DNA of 64,000 bases, from the NCBI RefSeq assembly GCF_024171725.1, contig NZ_JAMTCG010000004.1, positions 186,001-250,000 of the forward strand, read 5' to 3'. Positions 8,579 through 17,000 of the stretch are shown here, one piece after another. Numbering within the stretch: the first letter of the stretch is position 1; each line of letters starts with the position of its first letter. Both the position numbers and the translations under genes were made by a program. The DNA is from Williamsia serinedens. GTDB taxonomy: Bacteria > Actinomycetota > Actinomycetes > Mycobacteriales > Mycobacteriaceae. Below the pieces are notes generated by a model, which searched no databases, was not told the origin of the DNA, and saw only the letters and a program-made list of their open reading frames with translations.

Positions 8579-9592
8579 ATGAGCACAACGGTGGTCGTCG
8601 TCGGTGGGGTGTGCGCGCTGCTCGGCGCGGTCGCCGGGTGGTTCCTGCGTGGTCGTTCGGCCGGCGGCGACGTCATCGGACCGGTCCGCGAGACCCTCGA
8701 CCGGCTCGCGACGGAGATGCACCGCGTCGAGAGGGCGCGCATCAGCGCCGACGCGGGCCTGGCCGCCCAGCTCGACGGGATGCGGTCGGCGTCGAGCGAG
8801 CTGGGCGCGCAGGCCCGGCGCCTGGCGTCGGCGTTGCACACCCCGCACCTACGGGGCCGCTGGGGCGAGGTGCACCTGCGCGCGGCCGTCGAGGCCGCGG
8901 GTCTCAGCCGTCACTGCGACTTCACCCCGCAGGCGCGCACCACCTCGGGCCGGCGCCCGGACCTCGTGGTGCACCTGCCCGGCGGTCACGACGTCGCGGT
9001 GGACGCGAAGGTCCCGTTGCACGCCTACCTCGACGCCGCCGCCACCGACGACCCGGAACTGGAGGCCGCGCTCCTCGTCGACCACGCACGAGCACTCAAG
9101 GCGCACGTGGTCGCGCTGTCGGCGAAGAGCTACTGGCAGGAGGTGCGGCGGTCACCGCAGTTCGTCGTCCTCTTCGTCCCGAGCGACGCGATCCTCGAGG
9201 CGGCCTGCCGCGCCGACCCGGACCTGCTGGAGTTCGCGTTCGGCCGCGACATCGTCCCCGCCACCCCGTCCACGCTCGTCGCGCTGCTGCGGACGGTCGC
9301 GCTGAGCTGGCGGGAGGACGCCGTCGCGCGGGACGCCGAGGAGATCCACCGCCTCGGACGTGAGCTGCACCACCGGGTGGCCACCATGGCCGACCACTTC
9401 CACCGCGTCGGCACGAGCCTGGGGTCGGCGGTGACCGCCTACAACGCGACGGTCGCGTCGATGCAGTCCCGCGTGCTCGTGACGGCCCGCGCGCTCGGCG
9501 ACCTCGACGCGTACGCCGGTACGGAAGGGGTCCCGCCCGACCGCCCGGCTCCCGTCGACACGACGGTGCGGTCGGTGACACCGCCCGTGTGA
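8579..9592 (+). CDS. rmuC: DNA recombination protein RmuC homologue
   Basis: A 337-residue protein with one N-terminal membrane helix (VVVVGGVCALLGAVAGWFL), a helical region, and the RmuC domain (PF02646): GRWGEVHLRAAVEAAGL, RRPDLVVHLPGGHDVAVDAK, FVVLFVPSDAILEAA and ATPSTLVALLRTVALSWRE. RmuC proteins limit inversions and have a PD-(D/E)XK-type nuclease fold; the DLVVHLPGG...VDAK part fits that core. The ATG at 8579 is preferred over a GTG at 8549 because it places the helix at the very N-terminus, but neither has a strong ribosome site. It follows the repair genes by 50 bases, so it could share their transcript. Confidence 0.88.
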   Translation: MSTTVVVVGGVCALLGAVAGWFLRGRSAGGDVIGPVRETLDRLATEMHRVERARISADAGLAAQLDGMRSASSELGAQARRLASALHTPHLRGRWGEVHLRAAVEAAGLSRHCDFTPQARTTSGRRPDLVVHLPGGHDVAVDAKVPLHAYLDAAATDDPELEAALLVDHARALKAHVVALSAKSYWQEVRRSPQFVVLFVPSDAILEAACRADPDLLEFAFGRDIVPATPSTLVALLRTVALSWREDAVARDAEEIHRLGRELHHRVATMADHFHRVGTSLGSAVTAYNATVASMQSRVLVTARALGDLDAYAGTEGVPPDRPAPVDTTVRSVTPPV

Positions 9593-9640
9593 CCGGCCAC
9601 GGTCCACCGGGGAACGCCGGGCGACCGGTAGGGTCTGACC

Positions 9641-10564
9641 GTGTTCTCCGCCCCCCAGGCCCGTGCGGGCGTACCGACGGGTCGCCAGTCGGTCCTCCCG
9701 ACCGTGCGGGGTGTGCCCTGGTGGGGCGCGGTCCTCGTCGCCCTCGTACCCACCGCGGTGGGGGCTCTCGTCGACGCGGGTGGCCGAGGCGAGCTGTCGA
9801 CCTGGTTCCGGGTCCTCTACTTCGTCGGCTGCGTCGCCGCGGTCCTGGCCGTGCGGCGCAAAGCCCTCTTCACGGCGGTGACGCAGCCGCCGCTGATCGC
9901 GTTCGGCGTCGCGCTGGTGACTCTGTACTCCCTCGAGGCTGACGCCAGTTCCGGCGTCAAGGGTCTCGTCATCAACGTGATGCTCCCCATCGCCAAGGCG
10001 TTCCCGCTCATGGCCTGGACGTTCGTCGTCGTCGGTCTGCTCGGTGCCGCACGCTGGTACCTCACCCGCGGACGCGCCGACGCCACCCCGCAGCGGACCC
10101 GGCGCCGCGCGGAGCCCGGACGCCGCGCCGCCGGCAGCCGACGCGCCTCCTCCGAGCGCGCGCCGCGCCGCGCCGCCGACGACTCGTCCCGCCGTGGTGC
10201 CCCCGACCGCGGACGTCGCGCCGCGACCGAACCTCCCCGGCGACGCGCCGCCGCCGACGCACCCCAGCGGCGGTCGGCCGACCCGTCGAGTCGTCGGTCC
10301 GCCGACCAACCGGGTCGTCGTGCCAGCGAGAACCCTCGCCGCGCACCGGAGTCCCCGCGCCGACGCGACACCCCGCGACGTCCCGACGAGATGCGGCGTC
10401 CCGCGGAACCCGGCGTGGTCGCACGCGAGACGCTCGGCAACCGCGAGCCGTACCGCCCGGCGCGCGCCGAGCCCCCGATCCGACGATCCGCCGACGGCGG
10501 TCGTCGCACGTCTCCCGCTTCCGACGTGCCCTCAGCTCCCCGCGCCCGCTACCGCGGGGTGTGA
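9641..10564 (+). CDS. DUF6542 membrane protein with long Arg-rich tail
   Basis: A 307-residue protein from GTG 9641. Residues about 20-145 hold four hydrophobic segments (WWGAVLVALVPTAVGALV, WFRVLYFVGCVAAVLAV, PPLIAFGVALVTLYSL, FPLMAWTFVVVGLLGAARW), the DUF6542 pattern seen in actinobacteria. From about residue 148 to the end it becomes an arginine/proline/serine-rich, low-complexity tail with many RR pairs, almost certainly disordered and cytosolic. It may contact RNA, DNA or acidic lipids, but nothing specific can be claimed. The function of the family is unknown. Base composition of the tail is even higher in GC than the head. Confidence 0.8.
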   Translation: MFSAPQARAGVPTGRQSVLPTVRGVPWWGAVLVALVPTAVGALVDAGGRGELSTWFRVLYFVGCVAAVLAVRRKALFTAVTQPPLIAFGVALVTLYSLEADASSGVKGLVINVMLPIAKAFPLMAWTFVVVGLLGAARWYLTRGRADATPQRTRRRAEPGRRAAGSRRASSERAPRRAADDSSRRGAPDRGRRAATEPPRRRAAADAPQRRSADPSSRRSADQPGRRASENPRRAPESPRRRDTPRRPDEMRRPAEPGVVARETLGNREPYRPARAEPPIRRSADGGRRTSPASDVPSAPRARYRGV

Positions 10565-10571
10565 CCTCCGG

Positions 10572-11339
10572 TCACCCCAGCAGTTCTCGGACGGCTCCCG
10601 CGGCGGCGGCGAGGGCGCGCCCGTAGCCGGGGCCGTGACCTGCGGCGTGCACCGCGAGTGGGTGCAGCTGGTGCAGCGGGATGCGGTCCCGCCACCCCGA
10701 CCGCAACGGTTCCTGGTCCTCGTAGCCGGCGACGACGTCGTCGAGGCGCGGGCACCCGAACAGCTCGAGCATGGCGAGGTCGGTCTCGCGGTGTCCCCCG
10801 TGAGCGGCGGGGTCGATCATCACCACCCCGTCCGGTGTCCACATGACGTTGCCGTTCCACAGGTCCCCGTGCAGCCGCGCCGGGGGTTCGTCGTCGTCGA
10901 GCACGCCGTCGGCGATCCGGGCACACACGTCGCGCACCAGCTCGGCGTCGTCGTCGCCGAGGTTGCCGGTCTCGACGGCCACCGGGACGAACGGCAGCAC
11001 CCTCTGCTCGGCGTAGAAGCGACCCCACGTCTCGGTGGGCACAGACGGCTGCTCGCGGCTGCCGATGAACGTCGCGCCCGTGAACCCCGGGGGCGGTGCA
11101 CCGAACGCGTCCGCACCAGCCGCGTGCATCCGCGCGAGTGCGCCACCGAACGCCCGCGCCGACCGTCCGTCGGGTGCGCCACGCCCGAGGCGCCGGAGGT
11201 CGATGTGGTCGGCGCCGACGTCGAGGACCTCGACGACCGGCGCGCCCGCCTCGGCGAGCCAGCGCAGGCCGGCGGCCTCCGCGGCGAAGAAGTCCGCGGG
11301 CGCCCCGGGCCGGGACTTGCGGTGCACGTCTGTCGTCAT
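10572..11339 (-). CDS. Fructosamine kinase family protein
   Basis: A 255-residue kinase-fold protein (PF03881). DFFAAEAAGLRWLAEAG is the usual N-lobe start of bacterial fructosamine kinases. ARLHGDLWNGNVMWTPDGV contains the catalytic HGDLWNGN loop, and VMIDPAAHGGHRETDLAMLE has the metal-binding DPA motif and following family signature. These enzymes phosphorylate ketosamines or ribulosamines, starting deglycation of amino acids and proteins; the acceptor here is not known. It is transcribed away from nadE with about 60 bases between the starts, and its end faces the DUF6542 gene. Confidence 0.92.
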   Translation of the reverse strand: MTTDVHRKSRPGAPADFFAAEAAGLRWLAEAGAPVVEVLDVGADHIDLRRLGRGAPDGRSARAFGGALARMHAAGADAFGAPPPGFTGATFIGSREQPSVPTETWGRFYAEQRVLPFVPVAVETGNLGDDDAELVRDVCARIADGVLDDDEPPARLHGDLWNGNVMWTPDGVVMIDPAAHGGHRETDLAMLELFGCPRLDDVVAGYEDQEPLRSGWRDRIPLHQLHPLAVHAAGHGPGYGRALAAAAGAVRELLG

Positions 11340-11401
11340 CGCCGAAGATCCTGTCGTCGCTCGCGCTGCCGGAGGCCTGTTTCCCTGGCTAGCATGAAGT
11401 G

Positions 11402-12226
11402 ATGCGTCCTCTCCAGAAGACCATCATCGCCGAGCTCGACGTCCTCCCCGAGATCGATCCGGGAGCCGAGGTACGGCGCCGCGTCGACTTCCTCAAGGAC
11501 TATCTGCGGGTGACCGGCGCGAAGGGATTCGTGCTCGGGATCAGCGGCGGCCAGGACAGCACCCTCGCGGGCTACCTGTGCCAGCAGGCGGTGACGGAGC
11601 GGCGCGCCGACGGTGCCGACGCGGAGTTCGTGGCGGTCCGCCTGCCGTACGGCTCCCAGGCCGACGAGGACGACGCCCAGACCGCGCTGCGGTTCATCGC
11701 CGCCGACCGTTCGGTGGTGACCAACGCCAAGCCCGGTGTCGACGCCACCGTCGAGACGGTCGGCGACGCTCTCGGCGAGCGCCCCAGCGACTTCGTCCGC
11801 GGCAACGTCAAGGCCCGCGAGCGCATGATCCTGCAGTACGCCATCGCCGGCCAGCTGCAGATGCTCGTCGTCGGCACCGACCACGCGGCCGAGGCGGTCA
11901 CCGGGTTCTTCACCAAGTACGGCGACGGCGGCGTCGACCTCACACCCCTCACCGGACTCACGAAGCGGCAGGGCGCGGCGATCCTCCGTCACCTCGGGGC
12001 CCCGGAGTCGTTGAGCAGCAAGGTCCCGACCGCCGACCTCGAGGACGACCGTCCCGCGCTCCCGGACGAAGAGGCGCTCGGCGTCACCTACGCCCAGATC
12101 GACACGTACCTCGAGGGCGGCGACGTGGACGACTCCGTCGCCGAACGGATCGAGACCCTCTTCACGAACACCCGTCACAAGCGGACGGTGCCCGTCACCC
12201 CGTTCGACGACTGGTGGCGCGACTGA
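11402..12226 (+). CDS. nadE: Ammonia-dependent NAD+ synthetase
   Basis: A 274-residue cytosolic enzyme making NAD+ from deamido-NAD+, ATP and ammonia. [17 protein letters not shown] holds the N-type ATP pyrophosphatase P-loop SGGQDS (residues 48-53). Further signatures are [52 protein letters not shown] and [16 protein letters not shown]. Length matches the short E. coli/Bacillus type without the glutaminase domain found in the long mycobacterial NadE. So this organism either uses free ammonia here or also has another NadE elsewhere. ATG 11402 is chosen over the overlapping GTG at 11399. The 3' end overlaps the convergent SDR by 32 bases. Confidence 0.95.
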   Translation: MRPLQKTIIAELDVLPEIDPGAEVRRRVDFLKDYLRVTGAKGFVLGISGGQDSTLAGYLCQQAVTERRADGADAEFVAVRLPYGSQADEDDAQTALRFIAADRSVVTNAKPGVDATVETVGDALGERPSDFVRGNVKARERMILQYAIAGQLQMLVVGTDHAAEAVTGFFTKYGDGGVDLTPLTGLTKRQGAAILRHLGAPESLSSKVPTADLEDDRPALPDEEALGVTYAQIDTYLEGGDVDDSVAERIETLFTNTRHKRTVPVTPFDDWWRD

Positions 12227-13097
12227 TCCGCGCCAGGCGGTCGAAGCGGTCGTTGGCGATCCGCATCACCACCTCGTAGGGCAGCGCGAACTTCCGGGCG
12301 AACCAGTAGCCGACCCGGATGTCGAGCGACGTGTAGACCATGTAGCGGTTGTGACGGATCCCGTCGATGATCGACGCCGCCGCACTCTCGGGTGACACCG
12401 CTCGAGACTCGAACTGTCCCACGGCTTTCCGCACGGACGGGTGGTCGCGGTCGATCCCGGCGATGTCGACGGTCCCCACCAACGGGGTCGCGACGGCACC
12501 GGGCACGACCAGGGACACGCCGATCCGATGGCGACGCAGGTCGAATCGGAGCACCTCCGACACGCCCCGGATGCCGAACTTGCTCGCGCTGTAGGCGGCG
12601 TGCCACGGCAGCGCCAGCAGACCCGCGGCCGACGACACGTTCACGAGGTGACCGCCGCGGCCCCGGTGGACGAGCGGCGGTACGAACGCCTCGATCACGT
12701 GGATCGGGCCCATGAGGTTCACCTCGACCATGCGGCGCCACGTCTCGTGGCTGAGGTTCTCCACGGTTCCCCACGCCGACACGCCCGCGACGTTGCAGAC
12801 GACGTCGACGACGCCGTGCCGGTCGATGATGCGCGCCGCGAGGGCGTCGACCCACTCGTGGTCGGTGATGTCCCCGGCGGACGCGTCCAGCACGGTCCCA
12901 CCCGCGACGGTGATCAGTGACTCGGTCTCCCGGAGCCCGGTGCCGTCGATGTCGGTGATCGCGACGCGCGCACCCGCATCGGCCGCCGCCACGGCGAGGG
13001 CACGACCGATGCCCCCCGCCGCCCCGGTGACGAACACCGAGCGACCGGCGAGATCGGGGACGGGTGGTCGCATGAACAGCAGATCACGTGCACCCAT
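12195..13097 (-). CDS. SDR family NAD(P)-dependent oxidoreductase
   Basis: A 300-residue classical short-chain dehydrogenase. [11 protein letters not shown] at residues 21-31 is the dinucleotide-binding turn, followed by DITDHEW and CNVAGVS. The catalytic set is Ser155/156 (NVSSAAG), Tyr169 and Lys173 (YSASK). The C-terminal extension with [20 protein letters not shown] is basic and amphipathic, as in mycobacterial SDRs acting on lipids or steroids. Start choice is uncertain: an in-frame ATG 24 bases further in also fits. It lies 27 bases downstream of the amidase gene on the same strand and overlaps the convergent nadE at its 3' end. Substrate unknown. Confidence 0.88.
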   Translation of the reverse strand: MGARDLLFMRPPVPDLAGRSVFVTGAAGGIGRALAVAAADAGARVAITDIDGTGLRETESLITVAGGTVLDASAGDITDHEWVDALAARIIDRHGVVDVVCNVAGVSAWGTVENLSHETWRRMVEVNLMGPIHVIEAFVPPLVHRGRGGHLVNVSSAAGLLALPWHAAYSASKFGIRGVSEVLRFDLRRHRIGVSLVVPGAVATPLVGTVDIAGIDRDHPSVRKAVGQFESRAVSPESAAASIIDGIRHNRYMVYTSLDIRVGYWFARKFALPYEVVMRIANDRFDRLARISRATSRRTG

Positions 13098-13124
13098 CCG
13101 GGGGGCCTTCCGGTCGACGTCGGC

Positions 13125-14225
13125 TCAGATGGGCAGTTTGCCACCGAAGGCGGTGTAGACGACGGACAGGAGTGATTTCAGTACATCCGAGGCAGCGTCG
13201 GACCCCTGACCCTGGATGAGTGCCAGGATCGACGACGGGTCCTTGCTCTGCAGCACCTGGGTGATCAGGGGCAGCAGGGCCTGCAGACCGGACAGGTCCA
13301 GCGGGTTCGACGACGTCTGCGGGGTCTCACCGGTGGGCGGGTTCTGGCTGCCCTGCGGCAGGCTCGGGCTCAGCGCCGTCGACGCGGGCGTCGACTGCAG
13401 GAACTTCACGATGCCGTCGAGGAGCGCGACCGCGTACTTCACCTGCCCGGGCTTGCTCGCCAGCTGATCGGCCTCGGCGGGGTTCGAGAGGTTGCCCATC
13501 TCGACGAACACCTCCGGGACCCGGGTGAGGTTGACCGCGGCAATGTCGGATCGGGTCTGGATGCCGTCGACCACGCCGGCGTAGTTCGCGGGTGGGAAAC
13601 CCGCGGCCTTGAACGAGTCCCGCATCTGATTCGACGCGGCCTTGCCGGTCGTCGACGCGACGCGCTGCACGGCGACGTCGGGCACCGGCAGCTGCGGGAC
13701 GATGATGTGGAAGCCCTTCTTTACCGGGTCGGCGCCGGTGGACGTCGAGTCGGCGTGCACGCTGACGGCGATGTCCGCCTTCGACGCGTTGGCCGCGGCG
13801 GCACGCTCGTCGACGCAGCCACCCCATCCGGTGTCGTCGGGGCGGCTCAGCACCACCTTGGCGCCCTGGCTCTCCAGACCGGCCTTCACCAGCTGCACGA
13901 CATCCCACGCGACGGTGTGCTCGGCGGCCTTGTTCACGCCGGTGGCGCCGGTGGTCTGGCAGTCCTTCATCCCGCCGCGGCCGTCGGGGACCTGCTTGCG
14001 CAGGTCGTGCCCCGCCGCCGAACCCTGATGGCCGGGGTCGAGGAAGACGGTGCGACCCGCGAGCGCGTTCTTCTGCTCGGGAGCCGGGGCCGGGGTGCTC
14101 GGGGCGGCAGGCGCCGCCGGGGCCGCCGACACCGCGGGAACGGTGACGGCGCCGGCCACGATCACGGCCGCGGCGGCGCCGGCGATCGCCGAGACGGTCC
14201 GGGGACGGAGGCGTGTGCGGGTCAT
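13125..14225 (-). CDS. Secreted N-acetylmuramoyl-L-alanine amidase (Ami1/Rv3717-like)
   Basis: A 366-residue exported peptidoglycan amidase (Amidase_3, PF01520) that cleaves the bond between muramic acid and the stem peptide. The N-terminus has a twin-basic start, a hydrophobic core and an AVSAAPAAPA processing region, then an Ala/Pro linker. TVFLDPGHQGSAAG provides the first zinc histidine, HTVAWDVVQLVKAGLE a conserved helix with His and Glu, ADIAVSVHADS another zinc histidine, and PEVFVEMGNLSN the catalytic glutamate. A C-terminal extension of about 110 residues after the catalytic domain (rich in Gln, Ser, Leu) has no recognisable domain. The ATG at 14225 has a GAAAGAG ribosome site. The enzyme probably trims septal or recycled wall. 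Confidence 0.92.
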   Translation of the reverse strand: MTRTRLRPRTVSAIAGAAAAVIVAGAVTVPAVSAAPAAPAAPSTPAPAPEQKNALAGRTVFLDPGHQGSAAGHDLRKQVPDGRGGMKDCQTTGATGVNKAAEHTVAWDVVQLVKAGLESQGAKVVLSRPDDTGWGGCVDERAAAANASKADIAVSVHADSTSTGADPVKKGFHIIVPQLPVPDVAVQRVASTTGKAASNQMRDSFKAAGFPPANYAGVVDGIQTRSDIAAVNLTRVPEVFVEMGNLSNPAEADQLASKPGQVKYAVALLDGIVKFLQSTPASTALSPSLPQGSQNPPTGETPQTSSNPLDLSGLQALLPLITQVLQSKDPSSILALIQGQGSDAASDVLKSLLSVVYTAFGGKLPI

Positions 14226-14397
14226 CGCATCTCTTTCGGCACTCGGGGACACTCAGGGCAGCGACGACGGACCACAGAAGCCACTGCAGTCACAACTGTC
14301 ACACGAGAGTGCTCGCGACGCAAAAAGATGCGTCGACACACCGCGCGGATCGTTGACTGCGGCGGCGTGTCGTGATCGGTGCGTGACCCCCGAGTGA

Positions 14398-14661
14398 TCA
14401 GTCCGTGCCGCGCGGGCGGCGGATGCGGATCGGTCCCCGGGCGATGTCGGGGTCGACGACCTCGCCGCGCTGGGTGATTTCGACCTCGCCGGCGTCGACC
14501 AGATCCCGGGCCGCGGCACGGACGGGGTCCATCAGCGGGCGCCAGTCGTCGGGGCGCACGCGTCGGGCGACGTCCGAGGGGCAGATCGACGACGTCGGTT
14601 TCCGCTCGGACAACAGGTCGAGCACGGCCCGTCGCAGGTCGTCCCGGGTCGGCTCGCTCAT
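14398..14661 (-). CDS. DUF3253 domain protein
   Basis: An 87-residue protein matching DUF3253 (PF11625) nearly end to end: LRRAVLDLLSERKPTSSICP, PSDVARRVRPDDWRPLMDPV, RAAARDLVDAGEVEITQRGE and GPIRIRRP. The fold is predicted to be a winged helix, so DNA binding is possible, but no function is established. Its ATG overlaps the CobW-type GTPase stop by 4 bases (14658-14661), making it the third gene of the TrhO-CobW-DUF3253 unit and suggesting coupled translation. Confidence 0.85.
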   Translation of the reverse strand: MSEPTRDDLRRAVLDLLSERKPTSSICPSDVARRVRPDDWRPLMDPVRAAARDLVDAGEVEITQRGEVVDPDIARGPIRIRRPRGTD

Positions 14662-15677
14662 CGCCCCTCCCCTGTCCGCAGATACCGCGTCACGGCGATC
14701 TCCGCACGCCCGTCGACGCTCTCGTCGTCCCGGACCGGGAGGTCGTCGAGCACCGCGCGCACCTCCTCAGTGTTCATCCCCGCCCCGATGACGACCAGGT
14801 CGCCCGCCGACGAGCGACCGCGATGGGGCGCCACGTCGACGAAGCCGCCGACGGCGTGCACCACCAACGGTCCCCTGCGTCCGGGGAGACGGACGACACC
14901 CTTGATGCGGTACGCACCCGTCGGTGGGCGTTCGAGCAGCGCGGCGAGACGCCGGGGGTGCAGCGCCCCGCCCGCGGTCAGCGCCACCGACGCGTACCGG
15001 GCGTGGGCGTGGTCGGAGTGGCCGGAGTGATCATGGCTGTCGGCGGCCAGCAGGTCGGCGAGTTCGAGTTGACGGGGGCCGTCGTCCCGGCGGTCGGGAA
15101 CGTCGAGGAGGAGCGACGGATCGATGCGTCCGTCGACGACCTCGGTCACCGCCGCGGTCGGGTTCACGGAACGGACACCGGCGAGCACGGCGTCGCGACG
15201 GGCGTCGTCGACCCGGTCGACCTTGCTGACCGCGACGAGGTCCGCGACGGCGACGTGCCGGTCGATCTCGGGGTGATCGGGCCGCAGCGCGTCGACGTTC
15301 TCCGCGTCGACGACGTAGACGAGCCCGCCGTACCCGATCCGCGGATCGGCGCTGCCGGTGATCATCCGGACCACGGCGACGGGCTCGGCGAGTCCGCTGG
15401 TCTCGACGACGATCGCGTCCAGCGCCACCGACGGCGACACCAGTCCGGCGAGCACGTCACCGAGGGTGTCGGCGTCGGCGGTGCAGCAGATGCAGCCGTT
15501 GCCCAGGCGCACCGCGCCGTCCACCGACCCTGCGACGAGCAACGCGTCGACCGACACCGCCCCGAAGTCGTTGACAACCACGCCGATCCGCGCGCCCGAC
15601 CGCAGGAGGTGGTTGACCATCGTGGTCTTGCCCGCCCCGAGGAAGCCCGACAGGACGATCACCGGCACCGCGCTCAT
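14658..15677 (-). CDS. CobW/COG0523 family zinc-type GTPase
   Basis: A 339-residue G3E-family P-loop GTPase. LSGFLGAGKTTMVNHLL holds the Walker A motif (residues 11-18). GNGCICCTADAD contains the CxCC metal-binding motif (Cys62, Cys64, Cys65). ETSGLAEPVAV and VSKVDRVDDARR correspond to the switch region and the NKxD-type guanine motif (here SKVD). A histidine-rich loop (DSHDHSGHSDHAHARY, around residue 225) lies before the CobW C-terminal domain ([19 protein letters not shown]). Family members insert or traffic zinc or other metals. The ATG at 15677 overlaps the TrhO stop by 4 bases and its own stop overlaps DUF3253. No Zur box could be identified by eye upstream. Confidence 0.92.
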   Translation of the reverse strand: MSAVPVIVLSGFLGAGKTTMVNHLLRSGARIGVVVNDFGAVSVDALLVAGSVDGAVRLGNGCICCTADADTLGDVLAGLVSPSVALDAIVVETSGLAEPVAVVRMITGSADPRIGYGGLVYVVDAENVDALRPDHPEIDRHVAVADLVAVSKVDRVDDARRDAVLAGVRSVNPTAAVTEVVDGRIDPSLLLDVPDRRDDGPRQLELADLLAADSHDHSGHSDHAHARYASVALTAGGALHPRRLAALLERPPTGAYRIKGVVRLPGRRGPLVVHAVGGFVDVAPHRGRSSAGDLVVIGAGMNTEEVRAVLDDLPVRDDESVDGRAEIAVTRYLRTGEGR

Positions 15678-16522
15678 GCGCGGCCCGTCGCACACGCCTC
15701 GCACAGCACCACCTGGTGACGGTCCTCGGCGGCGAGGTCGGTGACGGTGTCGCCGGGTGCGCCGCAGGTCTCACACACGCCGACCACCCGCGCGTCGTCG
15801 GAGAAGCGCACGGCGGTCCGTCGGTCGAAGACGTACATCGCGCCCTCCCACAGACCGTCGTCGCCGAGATGCTCGCCGTAGCGGGCGATCCCGCCGTCGA
15901 GCTGGTAGACCTCACCGAACCCGCGCTCCACCATCAGCGCGCTGAGCACCTCGCACCGGACGCCGCCGGTGCAATAGGTGACGACCGGCCGGTCGCGGAG
16001 GTGGTCGAACTCGCCGGCGTCGAGCATGGCCGTCAGATCGGTCGTGACCCGCGCGGGCGGTGTCACCGCGCCGCGGAAGTGACCGATGCGCGACTCGATC
16101 TCGTTGCGGCCGTCGAGGAACACGACCTCCTCGCCGCGCTCGGCGACGAGCGCGTGCAGCGCCTCGGGTGTGAGCCGGGCCCCTCCTCCGACGACACCGT
16201 TCTCGTCGACGGCGATGTCCGGGCGCCCGAACGTGACGATCTCCGGACGCACCCGCACCGACAGGCGCGGGAAGTCGTCCGCCCCGCCGTCGGACCACTT
16301 GATGTCCGCACCGGCGAACGGCGCGTACTCCCGCGTGGCACGTACGTACCGTTTGACCGCCCGGATCTCGCCCCCGACGGTCACGTTGATGCCGTGCGAC
16401 GCGACGACGACCCGGCCACGCAGGTCCAGCGACGAACACAGCGTGTGCTGCCACAGGCGGATGGCCTCGGGGTCGGGCAGTGGCGCGAAGACGTAGAAGA
16501 GCACGATCTTCGACTGCGACAC
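15674..16522 (-). CDS. trhO: tRNA uridine(34) hydroxylase TrhO (rhodanese-type)
   Basis: A 282-residue enzyme that uses oxygen to form 5-hydroxyuridine at tRNA position 34. The N-terminal acylphosphatase-like domain includes KIVLFYVFAPLPDPEAIRLW and GRVVVASHGINVTVGGE. The central rhodanese domain carries VVTYCTGGVRCE with catalytic Cys184 and Cys190. The C-terminus has four cysteines (CETCGAPG, then VVLCEACATG) that fit a small zinc site. The GTG at 16522 is chosen because translation then opens at SQSKIVLFYVF, the usual start; the alternative upstream start is a weak extension. It is the first gene of the TrhO-CobW-DUF3253 unit. The start lies only 43 bases from the divergent DUF4190 gene, so their promoters must overlap. 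Confidence 0.92.
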   Translation of the reverse strand: MSQSKIVLFYVFAPLPDPEAIRLWQHTLCSSLDLRGRVVVASHGINVTVGGEIRAVKRYVRATREYAPFAGADIKWSDGGADDFPRLSVRVRPEIVTFGRPDIAVDENGVVGGGARLTPEALHALVAERGEEVVFLDGRNEIESRIGHFRGAVTPPARVTTDLTAMLDAGEFDHLRDRPVVTYCTGGVRCEVLSALMVERGFGEVYQLDGGIARYGEHLGDDGLWEGAMYVFDRRTAVRFSDDARVVGVCETCGAPGDTVTDLAAEDRHQVVLCEACATGRA

Positions 16523-16565
16523 GCGAGCCAGGATACGAAGCGTCGGCGCCGCTAAGCTCGCCGGC

Positions 16566-16988
16566 ATGACGCAACCCCCGTACGGACAGCAGCCCCAGTA
16601 CGGTGAGCAGCCCCAGTACGGTGAGCAGCCCCGCTACGGCGAACAGCCCGGGTGGGACAAGCAGCAGCCCGGACCGGGGACGCCCTACGGCGCACCGACG
16701 CCGCCGCCCTACGGCTACCCGATGGTGCGTCAGACGAACGGCAAGGCGATCGGCGCCATCGTGTGCGGGATCGCGAGCCTGGTGACCTGTCTGCTGTTCC
16801 TCGGCATCCCGGCCGTCGTCCTCGGCAACCTCGCACTCGGCGAGATCGACGATGCTCGCGGGATCCAGGACGGCCGCCAGCTGGCCGTCGCCGGGCGCCT
16901 GCTCGGGTGGGTGGCCATCGCGCTGATGATCCTGGGCCTGCTGGCGCTGCTCGTCGTGCTGCTGTTCGCGGCGGCGTCCACCCCCTGA
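16566..16988 (+). CDS. DUF4190 membrane protein with YGEQP repeats
   Basis: A 140-residue protein. The first 55 residues are Pro/Gln/Tyr-rich and include tandem copies of QYGEQP/RYGEQP encoded by near-identical DNA, a low-complexity cytosolic tail. Two membrane helices follow (AIGAIVCGIASLVTCLLFLG and LGWVAIALMILGLLALLVVL), separated by the conserved DUF4190 loop NLALGEID plus the GRQLAVAGRLLG segment. The family is widespread in actinobacteria with no assigned function. Repeat number in the tail is probably variable between strains. Confidence 0.87.
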   Translation: MTQPPYGQQPQYGEQPQYGEQPRYGEQPGWDKQQPGPGTPYGAPTPPPYGYPMVRQTNGKAIGAIVCGIASLVTCLLFLGIPAVVLGNLALGEIDDARGIQDGRQLAVAGRLLGWVAIALMILGLLALLVVLLFAAASTP

Positions 16989-17000
16989 CCCGACGCGGGA

